Source of the DNA: Carettochelys insculpta
Taxonomy: Eukaryota > Chordata > Testudines > Carettochelyidae
NCBI RefSeq assembly: GCF_033958435.1
Contig: NC_134138.1
Location: forward strand, 21,769,098-21,833,097
Direction of reading: 5' to 3'
Length of the DNA: 64,000 nt
The first letter of the stretch is position 1; each line of letters opens with the position of its first letter. The notes under the pieces are model-generated. The model was not told where the DNA came from. It searched no databases and was given only the letters and a program-made list of their open reading frames with translations. Below are positions 9,662-19,287 of this stretch, piece by piece. Made by a program: the position numbers and the translations under genes.

Positions 9662-10790
9662 AAGGCAGGGGTCCCCCCCCTCCTTGGCCTACCCAGAGCC
9701 CCCTTCTCCATTTCTGCAACCAGCCTCACCCTGGCTGGGACCACCTCCACCCTTCCTGGGATTTGAACCGCTGGACTATTAGGCAAAGTCGCTCTCTCCA
9801 GGGTCTCGACGGTCTCCCTCCCCCAGACGCAAAGGGTATGCACCAAGGGAGTGGTCTAGGTCACCTTCCCAAGACCAGTGCTTATACTGCCGTGGTCGCC
9901 CCTACCACGCAGGGCATAGACACCATCGGCAATCTACTAGGGAAAGATCCCTACGAACGATCTCGTACCCCCAAGGGCAATTGTGACCGGGGACAGAGAC
10001 TTAAGCATCTCAGGGGGGCCTGGTTATGGAACCCCGAGATTTTTCCTCGCACACCTCTAGTGAGAGGGTGTACCATCATCAGCAGGAACCGGAAGGGTCC
10101 AGAAAGACGTACCCCAGCGGTTCCTCGCTTTCCTCCCCGGATGAGGCTACGGCCCCGGGGGGCGTCCATCCTCCGGACGATCTCAAACAGTTCCAAGAGC
10201 TGTTTTACGAGGGTGGCCTTCACGCAAGGCTTCCAGACAGCAAAGGTGCAAGAGCAACACCATAAGCTCCTCAAAAATCTGAGACCTCCGGCCTCCTCCA
10301 AAATAGCAATACCGCTGATGACGCAATCTTGGAGCCTGCCACTATGATATGGCAGACTCCTGCGACTATTCCGCCTGTCCACAAAAGAGCGAAAAAAAAA
10401 AAAAAAAATACTTCGTGCCCACGAAGGGCATGGAGTTCCTGTTCAGCCACCCACAACCAAATTCTTTGGTGACGGAGTCGTCGCAACGTGGGGGAATAAA
10501 CAAACATGCCAAAAAGCTAGAGCTGTTGGGCAGAAAGGTCTACTCCTCCTCCACGCTACTGTTGCCAATGGCAAATTACGCAGCGCATCTAGCGAACCAT
10601 AATTTCAACAACCACATTAGGTTGACCTCCCTCATGGACTCGCTTCCAGAGGGCACGAAACCAGTGCTCAAGGCCATCATCCGACCATTTTATAACCAGT
10701 GGCAAAGGATCACCACAGACACATGGGTGCTGGAGATCATAGCCACGGGGTACGCCATCCCCTCCCAGTTGCTCCCACCGCCATGACCTC
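9662..10790 (+). pseudogene. E2 Gag-like C-terminal region, broken
   Basis: Gag continues in several frames. PEPPSPFLQPASPWLGPPPPFLG (about 9700-9765) and an SR-rich patch are followed by EPRDFSSHTSSERVYHHQQEPEG (from 10026), DDLKQFQELF (about 10177) and then, after an A-run at 10390-10408, KGMEFLFSHPQPNSLV and KKLELLGRKVYSSSTLLL (10349-10786). E3 has the same order. At about 10680 the sequence jumps from LKAII directly to RPFYNQW. This removes the block E3 has at about 25000-25515. Stops at 9780-9782 and elsewhere prevent translation. Confidence 0.65.
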
Positions 10791-10839
10791 CACCCGGGGC
10801 CCCACCTCCAGGAGACCTCCCATGTAGCGAGGCTCAAGC

Positions 10840-11480
10840 AGGAGGTAGACCATCTCATGCTCGTAGGGGCAGTGGAAAGAGTGCCGGAGCAACTGCAAGG
10901 GAGAGGGTTCTACTCGAGGTACTTCCTCACGGGGAGGTCCATCTTAGATTTTCGAGGCCTCACCGGTACCTGCGCAAGCAACGTTTTCGGATGATCACAA
11001 ACGCCTCCATCCTTACGGCACTAGACGATGGAGATTGGTTCGCAGCCCTCGACTTACAAGGTCCTACCGTTTGGGCTCTCCTCAGCCCCCAGAGTCTTCA
11101 CCAAGACCTTGGCAGTGGTGTCAGCCTACCTGCACAGACAGGGGGTATTTATATTCCAGTATCTGAATGACTGCCTACTCAAAGGGGCCTCAAAGGAGGA
11201 GGTACTACGCATAATATGTGTCACAGCAGGCACGTTCTCTTCGCTCGGCCTGCTTATCAATCTGACAAAATCAAAGACAGACCCCACACAGGACATAGAG
11301 TTCGTAGGGGCACGCACAAATTCTATTACAGCGAGGGCGTATCTACCAGAGACTCGCTTTCGGGCCATCGGCTCCCTCGCGCAAGGCTTCACCTTCAGCC
11401 CTATGGTGCCGGTTCTGACGTGCTTACAGCCGCTGGGCCACATGGCAGCAGCAACGTTTCGTAGAACAGAACGCCAGGTT
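10840..11480 (+). pseudogene. E2 reverse transcriptase, deleted and mutated active site
   Basis: The RT N-terminus is recognisable at 10900-11060 (YFLTGRSILDF, ALDDGDWFAALDLQ). It is fused at about 11061 to the VLPFGLSSAPRVFTKTLAVVSAYLHRQG block, so the DAYFHITIHPAHRRF segment present in E3 is missing. The catalytic box at 11160-11171 reads YLND instead of YLDD. The long frame then runs on through INLTKSKTDPTQDIEFVGA before changing frame near 11400. Two separate lesions make the enzyme inactive. Confidence 0.8.
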
Positions 11481-11484
11481 ACAC

Positions 11485-12084
11485 ATGCGCAGCATGCAGC
11501 ATTGGCTGGCGAGCGTATACAAACCGGCAGCACACACTGTTCACAGGATGGCGTCGCCCCCAACGGAGGTGCGCAAATCCCTGCAATGGTGGGTAAACCC
11601 AGAGAACCTGCTAACAAGGGTACCCTTCCACCAACCACACGTATTGGTTTTTCTTACTACAGATGCCCCCCTCATAGGGTGGGGAGCACACATGGGCGAA
11701 GAGGTGACGCAAGGGCTGTGGTCCTCTATGGAGCAGTCACTGCACACAAATATACTGGAGCTCAAAGCAGTGTTCAACGCCTGCAGACACTTTCGAGACC
11801 AACTGAAAGGCAAGGTAGTCGGGATCAGTACAGACGATACCTCCACCATGTTTTATATAAATCGGCAAGGAGGAGCTCGGTCCCGTGCCTTATGTGTAGA
11901 AGCAGTCCGGTTGTGGAACTGCTGCATCGCCAACAATGTAACCTTGAAAGCCTCGTACTTACCAGGCGCTCGCAATGTGAAGGCAGACCAGCTGAGCAGG
12001 CGTTTCGCACTCACGCACGAGTGGCAGATCCGTCCCGATCTGCTGCAACCGATTTTTCCACGCATGGGGTTTTTCCCCAGATAG
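11485..12084 (+). pseudogene. E2 RNase H domain
   Basis: A single open frame of 199 codons keeps the RNase H motifs in order: TTDAPLIGWGAH (first Asp, about 11656), ILELKAVFNA (Glu, about 11755), GISTDDTSTMFYIN (Asp, about 11825) and VKADQLSRRF (last Asp, about 11980). RNase H degrades element RNA after cDNA synthesis. This is the best preserved domain of E2. It has lost its in-frame connection to the RT. Confidence 0.8.
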
Positions 12085-12395
12085 ACCCTGTTTGCTACTC
12101 AGCACAACAAGAAGTGCCCACAATTCTGCTCCAGGGCAGGACTGGGACGGGGGTCCCTGAGGGATGCCTTCGCGATCTCATGGAGGGGCCCCCTGCTTTA
12201 CGCTTTCCCTCCCACAGTGCTCATCCACAAAGTGTTGCAAAAAGCCAGGAGGGAAGGAACCTGAATGATCCCGATAGTCCCAACGTGGGATCGACAGCAA
12301 TGGTTCCCCCTATTCCTGCGCATGTCGGACCGGCCACTGAGGTCCCCTCCGGTGGCGCGGGATCTGCTCACGCAAGCCCAGGGGTCCATAGTGCA
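12085..12395 (+). pseudogene. E2 methyltransferase-like block
   Basis: After the RNase H, frames carry PQIDPVCYSAQQ/DLFATQHNKK-like, then RDAFAISWRGPLLYAFPP and IPIVPTWDRQQWFPLFLRMSD. In the DIRS literature the region after RNase H is annotated as a Dam-like DNA methyltransferase. I assign it by position and pattern only. A stop at the end of 12242-12264 and a frame change break it. Confidence 0.5.
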
Positions 12396-12399
12396 TCCG

Positions 12400-13460
12400 C
12401 ACCCCCAAAGCCTGCGACTACAAACGTGGTTAATCCATGGCTTAGCTCCTTAGAGAGCACATGTACGGAGGAAGTGCAGCAAGTCCTAGAAAGTAGCAGG
12501 AGGACTTCCACCAGGAAGACCTTCAAGCAGAAATGGACTCGCTTTACGGCATGGTGTTCTACCAAACAGCTAGCCCCCTTTCGGTGCCTATGGCTGTGAT
12601 ATTAGAGTATTTACTGGACCTCAAGAGAGGAGGACTCTCGCTATCCTCGTTTCAGGTCCACCTGGCCGCCATTTTGGTGTTCAGACACGAAGAGGAAGGG
12701 CACACGGTGTTCGCCCATCCCATGGTTACCAGGTTCTTCAAAGGGCTGGTAAGCCTATACCCCCCTCAGAAACCGCTTCCACCTCTGTGGAACTCGGACC
12801 TGGTGCTTAATGCGAAAAGGGGACCACCGTTTGAGCCTTTGGCCACGGTTTCCCTCCGCCTCCTTATGATGAAGACGACCTTTCTTCTCGCAATCACGTC
12901 AGCTCGCAGGGTGAGCGAGCTTGAGGCAGTTATGGCAACGCCGCCCTGCGCTGTTTTTCCAAGGAGGCGGTAACCATACGGCTGCATCCAGCCTTTGTTC
13001 CTAAAGTTTCTTTCTGAGTTTCATACTAACGAACCTATTGTTTACCCTTGTTTATCCAAAGCCTCATAACTCTAACAAAGAGGTGCGCCTACACCTCCTG
13101 GACGTGAGCAGGCGCTAGCTTTCTATATGGACAGGACCAAGTCCTTCCGGAGAGCGGATAGGCTCCTAGTCTCTATCGCTCCCAAATCAAAAGGAGAATG
13201 TCTCTCTTCGCAGAGAATCTCTAAGCACATCGTATCTTGCATAAAAATGTGCTACAAACTCAAAAAGACTCCTTTACTGGCCACGCCCAGGGCTCATTCC
13301 ACTAGGGCGGTGGCAGCATCAACAGTCTTTTTTCAAGGGCGTTGCGCTAAAAGACATTTGCAGAGTGGCGACCTGGTCATCCTGTGACACCTTCGCCAAA
13401 CATTACGCCCTTCACAGGGTATTCCAAGAGGATACCCGTCTCTTGGCAGCGGTCCTCTCG
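12400..13460 (+). pseudogene. E2 tyrosine recombinase, frameshifted
   Basis: The N-terminal part (STCTEEVQQVLESSRRTSTRKTFKQKWTRF) ends the long frame at 12599. The frame 12533-12973 continues with VILEYLLDLKRGGLSLSSFQVHLAAI and the catalytic Arg in SARRVSEL (about 12903-12920). After a break, 13127-13387 has DRTKSFRRADRLLV, SQRISKHIVSCIK and the HSTRA box (about 13294-13308). The HYAL block with the likely nucleophile Tyr is at about 13402. The same residues occur in E3, which supports the alignment. Confidence 0.78.
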
Positions 13461-13519
13461 GGGACAAGCTGCACATAATCCGATTACCCACCTCCTATCT
13501 TGGGTTACTGCTGGGTAGT

Positions 13520-13620
13520 CACCTAATGTGGAGCACCCACGGGGACACTCGAAGAAGAAAGAAAGGTTACTCACCGTAGTAACGGTGGTTCTTCGAGATG
13601 TGTCCCCGTGGGTGCTCCAC
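13520..13620 (+). repeat. E2 internal complementary region
   Basis: Positions 13520-13559 are the exact reverse complement of the left tip 7902-7941 (40 of 40). Positions 13561-13620 are the exact reverse complement of 13824-13883 near the right tip (60 of 60). The two mirrors meet at gaagaaagaaagg. A circle joining the right tip to the left tip through the shared ttct would match this region exactly. Confidence 0.93.
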
Positions 13621-13689
13621 TACCCGCCCATCCTCCCCGCTCCGGATCTCTGTTTAGTGTTTTGCAGGAGCATCCGAGGCGGTTGGTCA

Positions 13690-13888
13690 AGGAACTGGCG
13701 GGGACCGGATCGCGCACATGGCCGGGAGCGCGCGGGGGAGCGGCGCGCACCGGCGCATGCGCGGTCCGGCAGAAACTGCTTGGAAGATCCGATCTGCGGC
13801 GCCGGGCGAGCCCGACACCTAATGTGGAGCACCCACGGGGACACATCTCGAAGAACCACCGTTACTACGGTGAGTAACCTTTCTTTCT
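13690..13888 (+). repeat. E2 right inverted terminal repeat
   Basis: This is the reverse complement of the left repeat over its GC-rich body (from aggaactggcgggg to cgaagaa). It is followed by a right-specific tail of about 30 bases (ccaccgttactacggtgag) that is mirrored at 13561-13600. Confidence 0.9.
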
Positions 13889-14678
13889 GGTCGCAAATGA
13901 AGTGTGTGTTTGACTGGTCAGTTAGTAATTCTGGTGGTTTTAACTCTGATGGTGTACTGTGATGCTGAAGATATCTTAAAGAAAATAAGAATTTAAGTTT
14001 TTTTCTAATTGTTTTTACTGATTTAATCTGCAAACTATTGGAAGTAAGCAGGTAGCGGTGTGATTCCAGGGAAACGAAACGTCATGTTGCTCACTGCCTG
14101 AATCTTGGTTAAAATAGGGTGATGTGGGTAAGGAAGCTCTGTGAACACCCTGTTTCTGCTGGTGATTCTGGGGACCGGGCATGATCATGAATGGGAAGTG
14201 AACCCAGCCATGTTTTCACAGTATGCTCAGTCAGTGGGGATTCCCAACAATAGACCTGATTGCTATCTACCCTACTGGAACAGGAGAAACAGTCACTAGA
14301 AGGTATTTTTCTCCTTCAGCGGGGCACAGAGCTGCTATATGCCTTTTTGCCATTCTCTCTAATATTGAAGATTCTATTAATAAGGCCAGAACAAGCAAGA
14401 GTTACACTGATTTGCACCTGCCTAGTTGAGATATCTGACATAGCTAGCAATGCACAGTATTCACCAATTTTCCATCAACCCATTCTTCACCTACTTTCCC
14501 TAAATGGTGCACAGATCCAACACCTTAATTTACAGATCCTCCAATTTCATTCGTGTATCCTTCATGGCTCCAAAACAGACAGCTGCTGCTCCAGGGCGGC
14601 CAAGAAAGTGTTTATACATAGTAGTAATTCATTGACTCACCAAACTTAACTTTGAAAGTGGAAATGATTCCAAAAGTC
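13889..14678. other. Spacer without recognised feature
   Basis: No exon, RNA gene or repeat family can be defended between E2 and the next retrotransposon. The frame at 14260-14649 is open but has no recognisable protein pattern. Confidence 0.45.
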
Positions 14679-15249
14679 TGTTACAGAAAGTGCCCCTCTG
14701 CCTTGTGGGTTATCCTGGGAAGGAGCAAGGCTAAGGGAGTAAACCCTGACAGAAGATCTGGAGGGGGAGTCCTTAGGCGGTTCTGTGCCAACTTCTGGCA
14801 TTGACCTGGCAACTCCTGCAGCTGAGCTGGTACCAGATGTAGAGGTTATCCTCTCCTTTGGACTATATTAGTAAAGCCGTGAGGGGGACACTGGCATCTG
14901 GGCAGCCCAGGGTCCCAAAAAAATTGCCTAGGCTCACGCCTGGACAGGTACTCCAGCATCGCTTAACAGCGTTGAACCAACAGGGGAGGTAACAGATACC
15001 GGTTATAAGCTCTCGTTCAATTGGCATAGAGAACGAGCTCCACGGGTTCCCTTCGACAGTGGGAGAGAGCATCGCATCTCACTGGACAGTCATCCCCCGC
15101 CTCAAGCTGGGCAGCCCCGAGCCAGTAGGGTACTGTCCTGCCACTGTTCACCTGCCTCACTGGGTGCATGAGGCTTAAGGTTCCCAAACCTGACAAGTGA
15201 CTGAAATTTGAGCACCAGGCAAACCAATAAGAAAAGGAAACCATCAAAG

Positions 15250-16195
15250 TTTTAAGCTTGCTCGCTGGAATGTGCGGACCATGCTGACTGGTTTGACTGA
15301 AGATCTTCAGGACATCAGTGACACCCGAAAGACCACTGTCATCAATGAGGAACTAAAGAGACTCCAAGCTGACATTGCTGCTCTGCAAGAGACGCGACTT
15401 GCAGATTCGGGATCTCTAAAGGAAAAGGACGACACCTTTTTCTGGCAGGGTAAAGCCCAAGAAGAACCCAGGGAGCATGGTGTTGGCTTTGCCATCAGAA
15501 ACACCCTTCTACAAATGGTGGAATTTGTCATGGGTGGATCAGAAAGACTCCTTCAGGTCATACTTCAAACTTGCACCGGTCTTGTCCACCTGATCAGCGC
15601 TTATGCTCCAACCCTGTACACCACACCAGAAGTAAAAGACAAGTTGTGACATGCTTAGTGCTGCCATAGCGCAAATACCTGCTTGCGAACAACTGTACAT
15701 TTTGGGTGACTGCAATGCAAGAGTTGGAGCAGATCGTGACTCATGGCCTTCCTGCTCAGGCCACTTCGGTGTGGGAAAAATGAATGAAAACGGACAGCGT
15801 CTTCTCGAACTTTGCACGTGCCACAATCTGTGCAGCACAAACACATTTTTCCAAACCAAGCCATAGCACAGAGCGTCATGGAGACACCCACGCTCGAAAC
15901 ACTGGCATCAACTAGACGTGGTCATCGCTAGACGTGATAACCTCAGAAACGTCCTTCTGACATGCAGTTATCATAGTGCCGACTGTGATACAGATCGCTC
16001 GCTAGTTTGCTCCAAACTCAAGGTGAGACCCAAGAAGCTGTACCACTCTAAACCAACTGGAAGGCCCCGCATTGATGCCAGAAAGACAGCAAACTCAGAG
16101 AGAGCCAAAAAGTTCACAGAGACCCTTGAGGAGAATCTGCGCAGCAGTCCTGGGGGTGCCAATGTGACATCCAGATGGCAGCATCTATGACACGG
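15250..16195 (+). pseudogene. Non-LTR endonuclease domain, frameshifted
   Basis: The frame ending at 15649 begins upstream of ATG 15272 with LARWNVRTMLTG and contains the ALQETRL box (catalytic Glu) and the HGVGFAI and ISAYAPT motifs. A stop at 15647-15649 is followed in another frame (15651-15866) by LGDCNARVG (catalytic Asp/Asn) and HLCSTNTFF-like sequence. A third piece (15918-16190) has DVVIARR, the YHSADCDTD box (active-site His and Asp) and KLRPRK-like linker. The domain is complete in content but split over at least three frames. Confidence 0.8.
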
Positions 16196-16197
16196 CC

Positions 16198-18166
16198 TTG
16201 TCGGTGTTTGGAAGAAGAGCTAGAAACGCAAATGACTGGTTTGAAGCCAACTCTGGTGACATGATTCCAGCCATCGAAAAGAAGCGGGCTGCACTCCTGG
16301 AGTACAAACGCTCACCGAGCCAAAGTACCCTGCAGGCACTCGGAGCAGACAGAAAAACAGTGCAGAAGACAGCCAGGTGCTGTGCCAACAACCACTGGCT
16401 CGAGCTATGCAGCAGCATCCAGACCAGTGCTGACCCTGGTAATCTCAGGGGAATGTACGAGGGCATCGAGAAGGCATTAGGACCCACCCAGAACAAGATG
16501 GCACCTCTGAAATCCAAATTTGGTGAAGACACCACTGACAAAGCCAAACAGATGGAGCTCTGGGTCGAGCATTACTCCGAGCTGTACTCACATGAGAACA
16601 TTGTGGTCGATACAGCCCTCGATGCTGTCGAGCTCCTACCGGTAATGGATGAACTGGATCAGGAACCAACTGTGGACGAACTGAAGAAAGCCATTGACAG
16701 CATTGCAGTAGGAAAGGCCCCAGGCCAGGATGGTATACCACCAGAGGTATTCAAGTGTGCAATGGACACCCTCCTGGAACCCCTACATGAGCTACTGTGC
16801 CTGTGCTGGAGAGAGGGGGAGGTTCCACAGGATATGCGCGCTGCTAACATTGTAACCTTGTATAAGAACAAAGGAGACCAAAGCAACTGCGACAATTGCC
16901 GTGGAATCTCCAACCTAAGCATCACTGGTAAACTGTTCGCTCACGTCATCCTCGGCAGACTCCAGAAGCCCTCTGAGAGGGTGTATCCCGAATCACAGTG
17001 CAGACTCCGCGCAGAGAGGTCTACCATTGACATGGTCTTCTTTCTGAGGCAGCTGCAGGAGAAATGCAGGGAGCAGAGGAAGCCACTCTATATTGCCTTC
17101 GTCGACCTGACCAAGGCATTCAACTTGGTCAAAGCAGAGATGGACTGTTCAAACTGCTCCACAAGATAGGCTGTCCACCACGGCTACTCAAGATGATCCA
17201 GTCTTTCCACAAAGACATGAGAGGAACGATCCAATATGACAGCACATTATTGGATGTTTTCAGCATCAGGAGTGGTGTCAAACAAGGATGTGTCCTTGCT
17301 CCGACATTGTTCGGGATCTTCTGTGCTTGTCCTGAAGCACATCTTTGGATCTTCAACAGAGAGCATATTTTTGCCCACAAGATCTGATGAGAAACTGTTT
17401 AATCTTGCAAGGCTGAAAGCTAAATCTAAGGTGCAGGAAGTCCTCATCAGAGATATGCTGTTCGCAGACGACGCTGCTTTAGTGTCACAAACAGAAGACC
17501 AGCTTCTAAAACTGCTGGATCAGTTCTCCAAAGCATGCAAGGACTTCGGGCTTTCCATCAGCCTAAAGAAGACAAATGTACTTGGTCAGGACATTGCTGA
17601 ACCTCCCCTCAATCAGCACTGACAACTGTACGTTAAAGGTCATCCACGAGTTCATTTATCTCGGGTCCACCATCACTGACACTCTGTCATTGGAGACTGA
17701 GCTAAATAGGAGGATCGGAAAAGCAGCCACCACTCTGTCCAGACTCAGCGAGAGAGTGTGGAATAACATCAAGTTGTACACCCACACCAAAATGCAAGTC
17801 TACAGAGCCTGCATCCTCAGCACCCTTCTTTACGGCAGCGAGTCTTGGACCCTGTATGCCCACCAGGAAAAGCGGCTGATCGTCTTCCACTTGCGCTGCC
17901 TCAGGCGCATCCTTGGAATCTCGTGGAAGGACAGAGTGTCCAACACCGCCATCCTTGAGCAAGCTGGAATCCCAACCATGCACACTCTCCTCAGGCAGTG
18001 TCGGCTCCGCTGGCTTGGCCATGTCCACAGGATGAATGATAGAAGGATCCCAAAAGACATCCTGTATGGTGAGCTAGCCTCTGGCAAAAGACCTCCGGGA
18101 TGCCCCCAGTTGTGCTACAGAGAGGTTTGCAAGTGGGACCTCAGGGAGGTAGACATCGTCTGCTAG
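16198..18166 (+). pseudogene. Non-LTR reverse transcriptase, frameshifted
   Basis: The frame 16198-17169 carries the linker and RT blocks: GKAPGQDGIPPEVFK, IVTLYKNKGDQSNCDNCRGIS and FVDLTKAFNLV (about 17098-17130). The last has Asn where the FDLV form is expected. Another frame from 17064 gives KIGCPPRLLKMIQ and SGVKQGCVLAPTLFGIF. The frame 17236-17622 has the catalytic FADDAAL (about 17461-17481). The frame 17576-18166 has the C-terminal YLGSTI, KMQVYRACILSTLLYGSESW and RRLRWLGHVHRM-like region. At least three frame changes prevent translation. Confidence 0.85.
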
Positions 18167-18481
18167 CTCCTCCCAGCTGTCCGGCTCGATCACAGCAGAT
18201 GGAGGCAGGAACTACACAAGGGCCTTCAGAAGGGTGAGATGAAGATCAGACAGCTGGCGGCGGAGAAGCGAGCCTGTAGAAAGGAAAGCAAGGACCTGCC
18301 AGACACCCACTACATATGCAGCAGATGTAGCAAGGACCGTCACTCTCGTGTGGGCCTCCACAGTCAGTCAGTCAACGCTGCAAATGATGATCTTAAATGG
18401 AGTTATGAAGGGCGCAATCCATAGTTTACATAGACTGAAGGATGCCTGCTACAGAAAGTGCCCTTGTTACTCCCTCTAGGA

Positions 18482-19287
18482 CAGAAGTTCTCATCCTTTT
18501 TGAGACAGTAACCCATTTCAACAATTCAGGAAGAATTTGTGATCCAAGGTAATTCCAAACTGGGGAAGTGGAGAGTTAGAGGTGGTTCTCCCCTGAGAAA
18601 AATGCCCTCCCCACCCCCCCCAGCTTAAACCCCTCTCAGCTCCCCCTTCAGCCCCCAGGCTTAAACCTTTCTTAGCTGGGGTTGCCAGATATTTGGAAAA
18701 CTTATGTGGAACAGTCAGCCCCACCCACAGGATCCCCAGGCAGGGCTGCTTGTCCTGCATAAGATTTCCAGAACCTGGGCGGTGACGGGAGGTGGTGGTG
18801 GGAAGATCGTGCAGCCCCACGACTGGGAGACGGCTGGGACACAGAGCCCTGGCTGGCTCTCAGCCTGTCCCCCACCCCACCCCCAGGTTTTAACCCCTCT
18901 CAGCATGCCCGGCTTACCACTTACCTTATATGAGTTCCATGTGCTGGCACTGCTGCCTCCCATGGCTCCTTCGGTGGGCTGCCGCCGCCTCCTTTGCACA
19001 GCTCCCTCAAACCCTCCTATTTTCTTCCCCCCACCTGCAGTGTGGGCAGTTCCTTGCTCTGCTGTGCTGAAATGGGGCTCAGCTTAATTGGTTTAGTGAT
19101 AGAATCCATCCTGCTGGCCCTTAGAATAATTTAATTTTCGCTTCAAGGCAGGGCAGGGTCTGGGAGCTGGGGGAGTGAGTGGTGGCAGAGCCACAAATGG
19201 CTCCTTTAAGAGCCATATATGACTCAGAGTTGCCCAGCCAGTGACCCTTAACGAATCTAATTGTGACCCATAAGTTGGGAATCCCAG
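18482..19287. mobile_element. hAT-like non-autonomous DNA transposon
   Basis: An identical 8-base duplication, ctctagga, flanks the segment at 18474-18481 and 19288-19295. The ends are short imperfect inverted repeats that start with CAG on the left (cagaagttctcatcc) and CTG on the complementary right end (ctgggattcccaac). An 8-bp duplication with CAG termini is typical of hAT transposons. No transposase frame is present inside. The interior is Pro/Gly-coding-like low complexity of no obvious function. Confidence 0.75.

Larger units (their letters stand above)
7902..13888 (+). mobile_element. DIRS-like retrotransposon E2, complete ends, decayed coding
   Basis: The element runs about 5,987 bases from the left tip (ttcttcttcgagtg) to the right tip (aacctttctttct). 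Order: left inverted repeat, internal A-rich tract, Gag with three tandem 336/333-base units, Gag-like C-terminal region, RT, RNase H, methyltransferase-like block, tyrosine recombinase, internal complementary region (13520-13620) and right inverted repeat. The two ends share ttct, and no target duplication is visible, as expected for recombinase-mediated insertion. Deletions of about 500 bases (near 10680) and about 100 bases (near 11061) relative to E3, plus frameshifts, make it non-autonomous. It shares its family with E3. Confidence 0.92.
14696..18446 (+). mobile_element. APE-type non-LTR retrotransposon, near full length, decayed
   Basis: The element has a 5' leader of about 560 bases, one broken ORF with endonuclease and reverse transcriptase domains, and a short 3' tail. 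It is flanked by a 17-base direct repeat with one mismatch (tgttacagaaagtgccc at 14679-14695 and tgctacagaaagtgccc at 18447-18463), read as the target-site duplication. The single ORF and endonuclease/RT order suggest the RTE-like group, but I cannot assign the clade without a tree. There is no long poly(A). Confidence 0.8.

Noticed and set aside
12242..12599. End of the long 523-codon frame of E2 as an intact protein
   Set aside because: The frame crosses RT, antisense-like and recombinase segments that belong to different frames in E3. It is open by chance over shifted sequence.
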